This document shows, piece after piece, positions 48,601-60,364 of a stretch of 64,000 bases of DNA. The notes under the pieces are model-generated. The model saw only the letters and a program-made list of their open reading frames with translations. It was not told the origin of the DNA and did not search any database. The stretch comes from Bisporella sp. PMI_857 (Eukaryota; Ascomycota; Leotiomycetes; Helotiales; Helotiaceae). Both the position numbers and the translations under genes were made by a program. The stretch is from contig JAJSPD010000009.1 in assembly GCA_021307315.1 (NCBI GenBank), forward strand, positions 1 to 64,000, read 5' to 3'. Position 1 is the stretch's first letter. Every line of letters starts with the position of its first letter.

Positions 48601-50464
48601 ACGTACTTGATCAGTTAGCTGGCCATGTCATCATCCTGGCCACAATCCCTGCAACCACCACTTTTTTCAATTTGATTTGCAATTGTATCACAACTACTTA
48701 AAATATCAATTTGCGGATTGAAATAATTGATTTATTGACGGTCAGGCATGTACGAGCAGTGTGCTCGAGCGATTTACATATACTACACTTTGCTAAAGCA
48801 CGTGTACGTACTGAAGCTACGTTTTGATCAACTACTTGATTTACAACTTCAATGTCAGCTGTAGCTTAATTCAACTTGTTTTGAACTTTTGAAACCTGTA
48901 AAACACTTTTTTTGCGTACGAATGATTTTTTTACAGCTCTTTTTTTCTTGACTTTTTTATTTGCAGCTCGTAATTTTCGATTTTCAGCCGCAAAAAAAAG
49001 TAGCGTTATACATGGCTAATTAGCACTTTTTGATAAGTTGATTTACGGCCTGAACTGTAAGACTTAGTAGGCTTTGCGTACGATATCGAATCGATTTTTG
49101 AACAAGGTCGGTTTGCAACTGTAATTCGGCAATATTGTAAAGTGTTTCAAAGACTCAGGCCGTAACAGGCTCCGTTGTAAGTAGAAAAGTCGGCGTACGC
49201 AGTCGTACGTGTAACTGATCTAATACTTGATCTGGATTAAAAAAAACTAATCCAGTAGCTTTAAATTCATTTTAAACAGTAGAAACAGTAAAAGCTTCTT
49301 GTCGTACGGATTGATAAAGCTGTAAAAACTCGATTTTATTAATATGGTTAATGCCGACTCGCATTTGCTGTTGTACAGCTTGTTCGTAAAAACGCTTTAA
49401 TTCTGCAAAGCAACTAACATCCAAAAGTTGAAGAAACTGTAAAAAATACGCAAGCATACACAATGCAATAATGCAGTGTTCTTTGCAAAATCGATCGAAT
49501 TGAGCTGTAACATGACTTCCGTAGCCGTTAAGTATTAATAATCGATATGTGCTTATCGTACGATTTCGTGTGTGCACTTCGAAAACTTCTTGCAGCTAAA
49601 TAAGACCTAATTCGTCCGTAGTTTACTCGTTATTACTAACTTTAAGCAACTAAGTTGTCGGCAGATTCTGATACTAACTATATTAATGCATTTGACTTTT
49701 CAATATAACTAGCGGAAGTAGTACAAAGCTTGTAGATTGGATCGATTTTATTACAGTAACTTATTCGCGATTTCTAGGCTGCACAGATACCGTACGAAAG
49801 TCTGTACCCGTAACTACTTTTAAAGTAAATATTACACTTATTTAAAACTTCGTTTCGTCGAAGTTATAAATGTTATTTTCCACAATTCTATATTTCTTAA
49901 TTGTATTTCGCACAAGTCGAAACTAGCTTTGAATTACTTCAGGATTTTCGCATTTTGCTTGCTAATAATTATATTTTCGATTGTACTTCGATTTAAGCTG
50001 TGGATGTCGATTTATGAATCGTGAAACCCAGCGTTTGCTTACAGTTGGCTGCGTAGACGCGTCGCGCGTTGCTCGATCCGCAAGCAATAGATTGGCCGCA
50101 TCACGTACTAATAGTTGCGTTAAGGGCATTCTACGCGTATTTATATCCAATATCCAATTAATAAGTGTCGTTTCCTCCGTTAAAGTAAGTTTGCGGTTGG
50201 CAGAAGGAATACTAGACTTTGCGGGCACTCCTTTCAGTCGAGACGTTATTGTCGATCGTGGCGCGCCGTACGCAGACGCGGCGGCCCGTAAGCTTGAAAA
50301 TCGGCCCAGTCGATAGGCCTGAATGCCTAAAAGGATTCTCCTTTCTGTATTAGCCATTTGTAAGGTTGGATGTTGAGCAATTGCAAATCAAAATTGAAAA
50401 AAAGTGGTGGTTGCAGGGATTGTGGCCAGGATGATGACATGGCCAGCTAACTGATCAAGTACGT
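48601..50464. mobile_element. pogo/Fot-type transposon, 1.86 kb, nested, inactivated
   Basis: Very long inverted repeats (about 83 bp, one indel) begin ACGTACTTGATCAGTTAGCT at both ends; TA flanks the element at 48599-48600 and 50465-50466. The interior carries transposase pieces on the minus strand. It sits inside the hAT-like element and therefore arrived later. Confidence 0.92.
49272..50357 (-). pseudogene. pogo/Tan1-like transposase remnant
   Basis: The N-terminal piece (50357-49962) starts MANTERRILLGIQAYRLGRF and holds two helix-turn-helix units of the psq/CENP-B kind (RAAASAYGAPRSTITSRL; VSKRWVSRFINRHPQL). The C-terminal piece (49577-49272) has LLILNGYGSHVTAQFDRFC and LLDVSCFAELKRFYEQAV. 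In active relatives the first motif reads LILDGHGSH, so a catalytic Asp has become Asn through one G-to-A change, as RIP makes. The middle is broken. Confidence 0.85.
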
Positions 50465-50709
50465 TACTCAAATATAATTTAATTAGTTAAATTAGATTTA
50501 GATTAGATTAGATTATTAGATTTTTCAATTAGATTAGATTAGAGTATGATAATATAATCTAATCTAATACTCTAATTTTTTACACTGAGTCTTACCGAGA
50601 GTTTGCAGTTATCATTCCTTATTGGCATTGCCACCTCAGTCATGTTGTGACTTGCTGTGCTCGTTGTGGTGACTGCCCCAGTTGCGTTATGCGGCATTGA
50701 CATATACAT

Positions 50710-53700
50710 TTTTGTTGTAAAAGAGAACTCTCCGTTTGCTGAAGTACTATCGCGCCTTATATTGTGACAGTTGTGAAGTACGTTCTCACAACAATAGTAT
50801 GACAACGTTGGCGAAATACGGTCTGAGAATGTCTCCGCCTCAGTGAAGCTCTTGACGGAACTGCGCAAAGTAAACACAGCGGGAAGTATCTATGAACGCT
50901 TTAAATATCATTAAGTACGGCAGCTATGCCTGTGCCCAGGACGCACTGTAGTCGTAAGCAAAATTTAAATAGCGCTCAAAATAGCGCATGTGCGACATAC
51001 ACCGCTGTGGCATACAATATGCAGTGCGGCCCCGCCACCTGTTCCTCACTCATCCCTGGCTCATACAGCGACAGATCATTGCTTATCCGGAAACATCTTT
51101 TAAGTGGGATCGGGGATTCTTTGAAGGTAATTGATTTATGGATGTCATATTAGTCTCAAAAGTGCTAGTTTCTTTATATCAAATACTCAATCACAGACAA
51201 CTAATACGCTGAAACTAGAGAGCCTTGATTTAATGTTGGCAACTGTTATGTGCTGCTCTTAAATGACTGTGGTAAGTTTTCGTGATCCAATACCACGCCA
51301 ACTTCATTCCGTCAAAATCGATATATGTATAATACATATATGAAGACTTAACATAGTGTTTATTGATTTGAAAATTTTCTTTACTACTTAAGACCGTCCC
51401 TAGCTCAGGAATGCATCACTTATTTGCCTCTTTCTTCACTTCCGAGCGAAATAAAGCTGCTTATATTTGTTTTATGCACACTCGATGAAGTGCGCATCTT
51501 CATCTCTCAACCACTGCTATTCATCTAATAATTCGCCGCTCTCTCACTACAGCGCAACTGCCAAACGTCTGCCACGAAGGTCACCTAACCATAGATGGAA
51601 CGTGTGTCGGGATCCGAGACCATGGCCACGAACATCGGCATCGACGGACGCAAAAAATTGCTGAATCCCGAAGCTACAAAGTCTGGCATGACCCTTTCGA
51701 TACTAATGGACCCTGCAGGTTTATATGCTCCTTCCTCCATGTTAATACTTGGATCGCAGCACATGAACCTATGGGGTAATATCGTCCAGAAATCGGTTCT
51801 AATTTGTCCCAATTATTTGAGAGAAACAAGGGGATTAATGGGATAGCAACTGTCAATTTAGTTGAGGATGGAGTTTTATTCTCCTGAAAAGCCGTCTCTG
51901 TTGGCGAGTCAGTATTCGGTAGTTTCATTACATAACCACTGTAGGTATCAACAAATCAATTGGCTTGGGATCTAACTCCAGTGACCCTTGCCATTTCTGT
52001 GGGCCCAAATGGTTTTAAATGCAGCGTAAGTGCTTACTTCTGGATGAGTCCTTAGTTGCTTTAAAAGTTCAATTCACCATGGTACATCAGATGACTGTAT
52101 GGTAGCAATATTTACGCTCCTATAAACTACTGTCACGCTCCTTCTAGATTAGAATAAGCGATTTACAATGCTAAATGTAGTGTTACGACGGTGATATTTG
52201 CCTCGCAAATGGCTCTGCAATCACACATGGACTCCTGCTTACTGGCACACTACAAAAGCCCGACTTCATAATTTCAGGTCCTCCAGTCCAGTAATACATT
52301 CAATTACACGCATAAATTTGCAACATATTTAAAAAGCAGAGAGCTTAGCCCAAGGTTGTGGTCACAAAACGGGATGTTAAAATCAGAGAGTGTTAGATAA
52401 TATGTGTGTCACGTGATTAATCACATAGCATACTACACGGAATAGCTTTGGTCTCATTCCAGATTATTTATATAACACTGGTTTAGTTCTCTTTAGATTA
52501 ATCAAGGCTTCTCACTTCAATGGAGTGGCTTAGAGCTAGGGCGGCGTTGAAGGACTTCCAAAACCGTTATTTCTCAAATTATTACAGTAGCTCAACACTT
52601 GGCAATTGTGAGCTGTTTTATTTTAAGACTCGCAGTTACTCTTCCATCTTGATCCCAACCTCCACGAAAGACTGCACTCCTTTGCTAATTGCTTGCGTGT
52701 CGCTTTTCTTCTTGGTTTCGTAGTCATCACGGTGATATCCTTTTCTAACAAGCTCTACGAGTTGTTTTTCTGTTATCTTCCCTCTCCTTTCCCATATCAA
52801 CCGCTCATTCCGCCACCACGAATGCGTTGAGCCATCCTTCCCTAGATGCTCTGCTTCTCCATCCTCACTAATACGTGCCACTCATGGCTTATCCAGAATG
52901 TAACGTAGTGCTGCTAGATCCTCATCCCTCCAAATTTTTTTATCTCATAGAAAATCAGTTGAAGACAAGGATTGCCGGCAAGAGTATTCATGGAAATTTG
53001 AGATTATATCAACTTCTAAATTGTGGGTTTCAGTTTTGCATAAACAATGTCTTACCCCGGCAATATCTTACATTCATCATTATGTTTTGAAGATCAGCCA
53101 TTAGATTATGGAAGGTTTTCATAAATCTATAGCATACCCTAGACCTGATGACTGCTTTCAGATGATAACAAACAACAACAGAGCGACACAGGAACACGTT
53201 TTCCAGCGAAGGCAATCCCCGGTAGAAGAGTTACAAGCCTCGCCGCCGAGGCCCAGCGACTCTTGACCTGAAATGTTGTTACATGACAATTGAAAGAGAT
53301 GCAGATAGAGATTAGTTTGCGTAAATAAATGGCCTATATAGCGGAACGCCTACAAGTTTTATTACCCTGCCAAACAATAACCTTGCACCAAAGCTGGTAA
53401 TCTAATATCTGTTATTGGTACCTCCCCTAAAAAAGTAGCGGCTACAAAGGTGGCACGACTGTTTTGCCATACAAAAGCACCCTTGTATCATACCCTCAAA
53501 TGGATTTCATTTATGGGAGGTAAATTATGGATGGTATGACGTCAAAGGGGAGATTGGCAGCAGTACAAGGGGTTTATCAGCATTCGGCACTTCGCGCTTC
53601 GGAACGCCCTAGTTTCGAACCGAAAATGCCAAGGCTTCGGACAGGGCACACATTTACATAAGCTTGGGTAGAGGCAGGGCTATAAGTTAGTAAAGTCAAA

Positions 53701-53997
53701 GTGATGACAAAGCCACATACATGTAAACTATCTCTGATGCGGTAGCATTATGACTCGTGGTTGTAACCGGGGTACTGCGCTTGTTTCCAAGTGGATCACC
53801 AGAAGTATATAATGAACTTCACATCTGGTATGATGAACTCAAACTCAACCTCCTCAACACCCCAATCGCAATCTTCAGTTGCGGTTAGAAACAGCCATCA
53901 CTTTTTGGATCTTTAAGGATTCTACTAGCCCACAGTTTTAAGTTGATAAAGCATCAGCGACAACTACAACCCATTCCTTCAATACTCCAAAGGAAGC
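50710..53997. other. Long gene-poor stretch
   Basis: I see no supported gene. The most coding-like frame, at 52636-52881 minus, has no recognised domain. The stretch is moderately AT-rich without paired repeat ends. Confidence 0.4.
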
Positions 53998-55025
53998 ATG
54001 TCGTCTGAAAAGAAAATTGTCACCATTTTTGGTGCAACAGGTATACAGGGCGGCTCCGTAATCAAAACTATACTGGGCGATCCTAAAGCCGCATCACAAT
54101 TTGCTCTTCGTGGAATAACACGCGATGTGTCCAAACCAGCCGCGAAGTTGCTATCTATGCAGGGAGTCGAGGTTGTAGCTGTAGGTAGCGCTATGACAAC
54201 AATATATTATATCTATATATCCTAACGCAAGAACAGGCAGATATGAATGATCGCCCCTCGCTATCCGCCGCATTGAAGGGCTCTTATGCTGTCTTCGCCG
54301 TTACAAATTACTGGGAGAAGATGGATGCTAAGCACGAGGAGGAGCAAGGTCGTACAATAGCAGATCTTGCAAAGGAGCATAATGTTCAGCACTACATCTG
54401 GTCTACTCTCAACAATATCTCTATAACTTCTAACGGGGTTCTCAACGAAGTACACCACTTTGACGCGAAGGCGCGTGTTGACGAATACATTAAAAAGCTT
54501 GGCATTCCCACAACCTTTTACCTTCCAGGTCTTTATATGTCCAACTTCCCAGGCCAAGAGATCCGCAAGAATCCAGAGACTGGGATATACGAGCTTGGCC
54601 TGCCAATTGCCACCGAGACAAAGCTTGCTGTGCTAGCAACTGAATATGATACCGGGAAATTCATCAAGAGCATCCTTCTCAACCGTGAGAAGACTCTAGG
54701 GAAGCGCATCTTTGGCGCCCAGAAATACTACTCTGTTTCGGAACTCATGGAGATATTTGCCGAAGTCAAACCTATTGATGGAAAAGGTGCCAGGGCTTTC
54801 GTCGCCGCAGACGAAACATATAAAACCGGTCTTGCCGCAATTGGTATGCCTCCGTTTATCCAGGAGGAACTTGTCCAGAACTGGAGATTGAATGATACGA
54901 CTGCAGGTGGGCCAGGGTATTATGGTGGATTGGAACTTACAGAGAGTCAAAGAATTTTGGATGAGGAGCTCATGGGCTGGAGAGAATACCTTCAGCTGGC
55001 TCCGAAGCTCAAGGATTTGAAGTAG
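53998..55025 (+). CDS. NmrA-like NAD(P)-binding protein
   Basis: Two exons (53998-54180, 54237-55025) join across a 56-nt intron to 323 aa. The N-terminus KIVTIFGATGIQGGSVIKTI is the Rossmann GxxGxxG of the NmrA/HSCARG group; EVVAADMNDRPSLSAALKGS and FAVTNYWE follow at the usual positions. The C-terminal part has YIWSTLNNIS and YLPGLYMSNF. NmrA-like proteins bind NADP and act as redox sensors or as atypical reductases; the canonical SDR Tyr-Lys pair is not evident, so a regulatory role is as likely as catalysis. It lies at the left end of a group of redox genes. Confidence 0.88.
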
Positions 55026-55586
55026 ACATTCAGATCATAGTGGAAGTAAATTCTTGTGCTGTAAAGCAAAGATCTTGGACAAGATAAGCTAGGCAAGGCA
55101 TCTAGCCATTTGCTAGGCCATGTTAAGGTAGCATCAATGTTAGTTTCTAGCTTTCAGATTATTTCTCTAAGATCTTAACTAATCTAAAGTGATGTCTATA
55201 CATTGCCTCTTGAATCTATAAAGGCAAGATTAATATACCACCGTTTGTGCTAAAGTAAGCCTGCATCGTGGTCATTAGATCCGTAGCTCTATCACCCATT
55301 ATTACGCAATGACATCATGATTATAGCTAATGTGAAAATAGGTGGTGTTTCAAGTTGCAGCGAACTAATTACATACGAACTACTCTAGAATATAAAGTAA
55401 AACAACACAGTGCACAGGATAAACGATAACTCTCCACCTCAGACTCTCCCACACTCCGTTCTCTGATCGCCAGCAGATGTGATATAATCACCATTTCTCT
55501 ACGAATGGACGTATTTCTAGTTCATGTGTGAAGCCGGACACTTGTTGCGTATGCAGGTACCAGTAGGTGTCCGCAATCTAGTAAAT
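55026..55586. other. Intergenic spacer between convergent genes
   Basis: It should hold the 3' ends of the NmrA-like gene and of the SDR gene. Nothing else is seen. Confidence 0.4.
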
Positions 55587-56452
55587 TTAAACATCAGGGA
55601 TTGCTCTTTCCTGGTAGCTTGGTAGAAGCGAGATATTACTCACAGCCTCGACATTAATTTTAGCATCTGGCCCGGCATCCGCAAGGTAATTGGCACTTGA
55701 CGGCAGATCTATAACCCCATCGATAATGGCGTGGCTAACATGGACACCACGAGGACCAAATTCTCGTGCGATCGATTGAGCGAGAGCACGAGTTGCAAAT
55801 TTACCTACAGCAAAAGAAGCAAACATAGCGGAGCCTTTGAGCGAGGCGGTTGCGCCAGTGAATATCAACGTTGGCGGATGAAGGACTTTCTCTTTTGTTG
55901 CTTGGAGGAGACGAGGTAGCACAGCCTGAGAGAAATAAAATCCGCCTTTGCTGCAGTCCCCTGACGTCAGTGGCATTGGGAACAGACGATGAAAGTCGAG
56001 AAGAGGGTCACTCACCAATTTACATTATAAGGGGAGGAAAATTCTGCTTCTGATTGCTCAAGAAAAGGTTTTCGGGCAAGCTTACCACTTGCATGAAATA
56101 TAGCTGCCTGTTATCGTAATAGATGTTACTTAAAGGTATTAATCATGAATGTAGTGAATAGCTTGAAGCTGGCAAGTGAAATACTGACAGCGCAAATGCT
56201 ATTTTTGCCCAATCTCTCGTCAATGGTGCCAAATGCACTCTTTACGCTCTCTACCGACGTGACGTCTGTTGTGATACCCAGTGCCTCACCGCCCCTTTCT
56301 TCAATATCCTTTTCAAGCGGGAGCAGGGTCTCGGAGCTGCGTGCTAAAAGAACGACAGTATATCTTTTAGCAAACTTGCGTGCGATCGCTGCTCCAGTCC
56401 CTGGACCAGCACCAGCAATCACAGCATATAGCTTTGGTAAGCTGTAGGCCAT
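55587..56452 (-). CDS. Short-chain dehydrogenase/reductase-like protein
   Basis: Three exons (56452-56189, 56107-56016, 55950-55587) join to 239 aa. The cofactor motif AVIAGAGPGTGAAIARKF and the TDVTSVESVKSAF segment are typical of SDRs; AAIFHASGKLARKPFLE and CKGGFYFSQAVLPRLL follow. At the active site the sequence is SLKGSAMFASFAVGKFATRA: the Lys is present, but the usual catalytic Tyr is replaced by Phe or Ser, and the preceding Ser lies in a shifted context. Some fungal SDR subfamilies share this pattern, so the gene may be intact yet catalytically atypical. It is divergent from the NmrA-like gene at 57.1 kb. Confidence 0.83.
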
Positions 56453-57140
56453 TGCGCAGACTAGTTGTGTTGCGTGAACGCAATTTGAGGTATACGCCAG
56501 GAGTGGTCAAGAAATATATTTGAGAAGTGAGAGGCAGTTGAATTGGAGACTCTCGGCTTGACTTTTGCGACTTTGAAACTTCGGAGTGACATGATCCTAG
56601 GGCTTGTCCTTATACTTCGTTCCTCGCGCATAAAGTCTAATTCATAAGCCGATGAGAACCTCATCACTGAATTTATTACGGGGCAAGTGACCAACCCTTG
56701 GCCAGATGCATAAGCCCATAATTCAGCCTTTATGTAGGTGTTGATTGTGTTATCATTGGTAATTTCTTTATTTGCTAAGGGCTTTGAAAGGGCCTATAAG
56801 GTTAGTGTAATCTAGTGGAGATAATTTTCAGATGCAAGTATTGGAGTGTATAAAGCGACGTCAGTGCTTTCCTCTAAGCTAGTCCAAATACAGAACGTAT
56901 TCGCTTCGCCGGCTTATTGAGCCAAAAACAAGTTGGTCAATTGTATTAGTAATTTGACGCTAGTCTTTATTTAGGCCGTATTCGCTAACGGTCCGCTTCT
57001 CAGGGATGGCTAGCTGCCGATTTCCATGCTATAGCTTATCAATATAAACCCATAGCTATGCGCAACAGTTCTAATAGTAAAAGTATCTACACAGCTCCTC
57101 TATCCTACGGATACCTTTCTACTCTTAATATTCCCTTAGA
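56453..57140. other. Shared upstream region of divergent SDR and NmrA-like genes
   Basis: No gene is seen. Its position suggests a bidirectional promoter; no palindromic Zn2Cys6 site stood out. Confidence 0.4.
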
Positions 57141-58067
57141 ATGTCAAACTCCCAAAACTTCGTCGTTGTTGCAGGCGCAGCAGGTCACCTAGGTTCCCTG
57201 ATTGTGCTTAGCCTGTGCGAAAGGAATGTACCAGTCAAGGCTCTTGTACGTCCCGGCACCGCAACATCACGTACCAAAACATTACAAGATGCCGGCGTTA
57301 CGATCGCAGAGGTAGAAATGACCGACGTCCAAGCTATGACGGAAATCCTTAAAGGTGCTTCAACAGTTGTCTCGGCACTCCAAGGTCTCCAAGACGTCAT
57401 ACTAGGTGTTCAAGGAGCTCTTCTCAAAGCTGCTGTGGCAGCAAAGGTGGAACGCTTCATCCCATCAGACTTCTCTCTAGATTTTACTAAGACGGCACAA
57501 GGCTCCAATCGAAATCTCGATCTTCGTCGTGAGTTCCATACCAAGCTCGACGAATCAGGCATTAAATGGACAAGCATACTGAATGGAGCCTTTATGGAAC
57601 TGGTGACAAGCGGCCAGATTCCGCTGATCAACGATAAGTGGCATCGTGTCATGTATTTTGGCAGCGCGGATCAGAAACTCGATGTCACAACTGTGCCAGA
57701 TGTAGCAAATTACACTGCTGCTGTAGCTGCAGACCCAAACCCAACACCTAAGGTTTTGCGTATTGCAGGCGACTCATTCAACGCGAGGGATTTAGCTGCT
57801 CTCATAACTCGGATGCGTGGTCAGAACTATTCCCCGATGTGGATGGGTAGTGTGGGGTTCCTTCGGATGATGATTTCGATCCTGAAGATTTTCGTAGGGG
57901 GGGTTGAGGACAAGATTATGCCATCTTGGCAGGGGATGCAGTATTTGGAGAATATGGTCTCGGGGAAGGGTAAGCTGAGCCCTTTGGACAATAACAGGTA
58001 TCCCGAGCTGGTGTGGACAACTGTGGAGCAAGCTCTGGAAGAGGCAGGTGCGAAGAAGGCAAAGTAA
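57141..58067 (+). CDS. NmrA/isoflavone-reductase-like NAD(P)-binding protein
   Basis: A single exon of 308 aa. The nucleotide-binding motif VVVAGAAGHLGSLIVLSL is at the N-terminus, followed by VKALVRPGTATS (NADP phosphate contact), VVSALQGLQDVILGVQ, and VERFIPSDFSLDF, the order of the PCBER/isoflavone reductase-like group within the NmrA fold. Members reduce aromatic or phenylpropanoid-like substrates or act as redox sensors; the substrate here is unknown. Coding bias is good and there are no breaks. Confidence 0.9.
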   Translation: MSNSQNFVVVAGAAGHLGSLIVLSLCERNVPVKALVRPGTATSRTKTLQDAGVTIAEVEMTDVQAMTEILKGASTVVSALQGLQDVILGVQGALLKAAVAAKVERFIPSDFSLDFTKTAQGSNRNLDLRREFHTKLDESGIKWTSILNGAFMELVTSGQIPLINDKWHRVMYFGSADQKLDVTTVPDVANYTAAVAADPNPTPKVLRIAGDSFNARDLAALITRMRGQNYSPMWMGSVGFLRMMISILKIFVGGVEDKIMPSWQGMQYLENMVSGKGKLSPLDNNRYPELVWTTVEQALEEAGAKKAK

Positions 58068-58729
58068 AGTCAACACGAAGCAGAGTTCCATTTCAATGCT
58101 TATTGGAGGAGTGTAAGTGAACAATGGGTTTTATGTAGTAATAACTGTACGTTACAATATCGATCAGGCGACCTATATAATACAAACCCTAAAGCATTTC
58201 CAGTCTTCCTTTAGCATTGCTTTGACCAGCAACAGAACATCCTAGCTACATCTCAATCAATTCCTAAAGTCTCTCACTCATCGCCTAACCACTTCTGGCC
58301 TAATACTGTATTTTCATTTTAGGTCTATTAGTTGCCTTTCTTATCAAATCCTAGTTTTTCCAGAACTAGATATTACAGAGAGCTGCACCTTGTCGGATAT
58401 AACAGGCATCCTTTTATGGAGAATCTGATTTTGGTGCGCTGTGTATATAAGGCTATCCCAGAGCATGAGACCATATGGCTCCATTTTGTCACACGATAAT
58501 TAAGGGGGATGAGGTGAGGGAGGTATACAACGTCGAATAAAGAGAACATAAAGATTAGTTAGAAGATTAGTACTCAGAGGAATATCCAGTTTTGGCCCAC
58601 ATGTGATCTCGCGCACGGCAGAAACCACTCACCGCCTGCAACATATCCTAGGATATTAGCGCCATGGCAGTTGGATGGTCCGTCTCAAGTCCATACTGCG
58701 GAAATTGAACTTAGAACATCCACAGGCTC
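58068..58729. other. Spacer upstream of the Zn2Cys6 gene
   Basis: No gene is seen; it is presumably promoter and 3' UTR. Confidence 0.4.
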
Positions 58730-60159
58730 ATGAGCCATTGGCGGCGAGGGTGTTGCAAAGCTAAAGTGATGGCCCAACGCACTACTCTCACATGGATCAA
58801 TGAGAACCCGGAAATTTTGATACAAGACAAAAACCCAACACACTTGTCAGACCTGAACTATCGTCCACGAAAACCACACACGAAGTCCAGAAATGCATGC
58901 AAGAATTGCAAACAGCGAAGGATAAAGGTCAGCCATTTTCCCTTCAACCTCGCAGGGCGCTTCTCTGACTGAATAGATAGTGTGATGAAGAACGACCTCA
59001 CTGTGGCCAATGCCTCCACCGCCGTGTGCCTTGCGACATACCAACACTAGAGCCGACTAATTTTAAGAGTCCTCCGTCACGTGTGCCAGCGCCAATAAAC
59101 GATAATGAATCCGAACTCCTGGATCATTTCACTGGAGCAAGTATTGAATGGATCGGATCGCCCGAGTGTCAAAGACTCATGCAAAAGCATGCCCGTCAGC
59201 TGGTGCTAAACGCCGCATATATTCGACATGCTATTCTATCATTCTCCGCCAGCCACCTTGCATCCCTACACGCCTCTCAGAAGAAATATGCAGTCGCTGC
59301 CACTTTCCATTACCAGCGCTCACTCAGCCTTTATTCCTCATACTTGCGGACATCGTTCAATGTCGCAGATGTAAATGAGATAATAGGATGTAGTCACCTC
59401 CTGATGATGCTGGCGTTCGGAACTTTATGTTTAGGGGATAGCAGCGACGGTTTCACATGGTTGCGAGCCATGCGTGGTGTTCCAGCATTGTGGAGTACAG
59501 AAAATCTTAGGGCACATATGAGGAACAGCATCTGGCATACTGTGTGTAATGAAGCACATGGAGACGCACACGAGGTGTTTTGCAGTCATACCGAGTCGAA
59601 TGGGGAAGGCTCACAGATTTCAAAATCTTGCGCAGCACTTAAGAATCTCTGCAATGCGCAGGGGGGCCTGGCAACAGGTGCTTACCAAGGACCGCTTCAA
59701 TCTTTATGCCAGCTCATGAATTTGGACAACGGCAGAAATAAGATAGGTAGATATATCTTCTTCATCGGAAGCCTACCGCAATCCTTTCTTCAGCTTCTAG
59801 AAAGGAATGATTCGAAAGCTGTTCTTATCATATGCTATTGGTGTGCACTCTTTAGCCAAATTGATCAGTGGTGGATTACTCGCTCAGCTCTAGTCGAATG
59901 TCAGCGACTCTGCACATACTTAGATACAACGTTTGATCCTCAAATACACGACCTACTTCAGTTCCCCGCGAGCAAGTGTGGGTATGTTACTCGTAATGAT
60001 ACAAACATCGTTCGGCCAATGCAGGATCCGGCATCCGGGCTGGTAAGCGGAGGGGCCGAAGCCCTGGCGATCGAGGGCGATCTCGTGCGCGCGGCGGACT
60101 TCGAGGCGAGAGAAACGGAGAGAAGCCGTGGAACCAGAGCTTGCTCGAATCTGATATGA
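58730..60159 (+). CDS. Zn2Cys6 transcription factor
   Basis: Two exons (58730-58927, 58981-60159) join across a 53-nt intron to 458 aa. The binuclear zinc cluster is split by the intron: ACKNCKQRRIK, then CDEERPHCGQCLHRRVPC, giving all six cysteines in the expected spacing. A second in-frame Met at 58769 would shorten it by 13 residues and is equally possible. The rest (ELLDHFTGASIEWIGSPECQ; HAILSFSASHLASLH) fits the fungal-specific TF family. The last 45 residues come from a sharply GC-richer stretch (about 60020-60150) that is unlike the rest of the gene. It probably regulates the neighbouring redox genes. Confidence 0.87.
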
Positions 60160-60364
60160 AATATACTTTTTCAAAGCGAAGTATTCGAACCACCACAAGT
60201 AATACAACTATAGTGAAACGGTGGCCTATTTGGCTAGTCAGGTCTTGGCGTCAGGACCCCTATTTTAGATAGTTGATGCTATTAGCCCTACAATCAAATA
60301 TTTATGGCCTATTCTACGACCTATTCTGTGATAATATCGCTATAAATGTTCCGTCTGACAACTA

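Larger units (their letters stand above)
48058..50587. mobile_element. hAT-like element with 8-bp target duplication, host to two further insertions
   Basis: The ends are CAGTGTAAG at 48058 and TTACACTG ending at 50587. The exact 8-bp direct repeat AGTCTTAC flanks them (48050-48057 and 50588-50595). CAGTG ends with an 8-bp duplication are typical of hAT transposons. Removing the pogo element and the MITE leaves about 510 bp of AT-rich sequence with ATTAGATT runs and no transposase, so it is a non-autonomous copy. The duplicated 8 bp contain the 5' splice site of the copper transporter intron. Confidence 0.75.
47474..50709 (-). pseudogene. CTR-family copper transporter interrupted by nested transposons
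   Basis: Exon 1 (50709-50596) encodes the Met-rich extracellular start (MYMSMPHNATG...NDNCKLS). Exon 2 (47998-47614) continues with MLLNWHTIDAYFLAS and the membrane part (FVAACLGSLLLFIALEFVRR; ARGAIHTVQFALSYCITLLF). Exon 3 (47561-47474) gives GYIIISIL and then loses frame at TTTT (47537-47540), while the expected GALVAFSTFTRATLYQQNDG continues in the next frame. The joined CKLS-MLLNW equals the family's CKISMLWNW. CTR proteins import Cu(I) as trimers through Met motifs. The 59-nt intron 1 is now about 2.6 kb because a hAT-like element sits in it. With the 3' frameshift it is probably dead. Confidence 0.78.

Noticed and set aside
51595..51846. Plus-strand frame of 83 codons
   Set aside because: No recognisable family, signal peptide or gene structure.
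52636..52881. Minus-strand frame of 81 codons (WWRNERLIWERRGKITEK)
   Set aside because: Coding-like but no domain, no exon chain and no homologue I can name.
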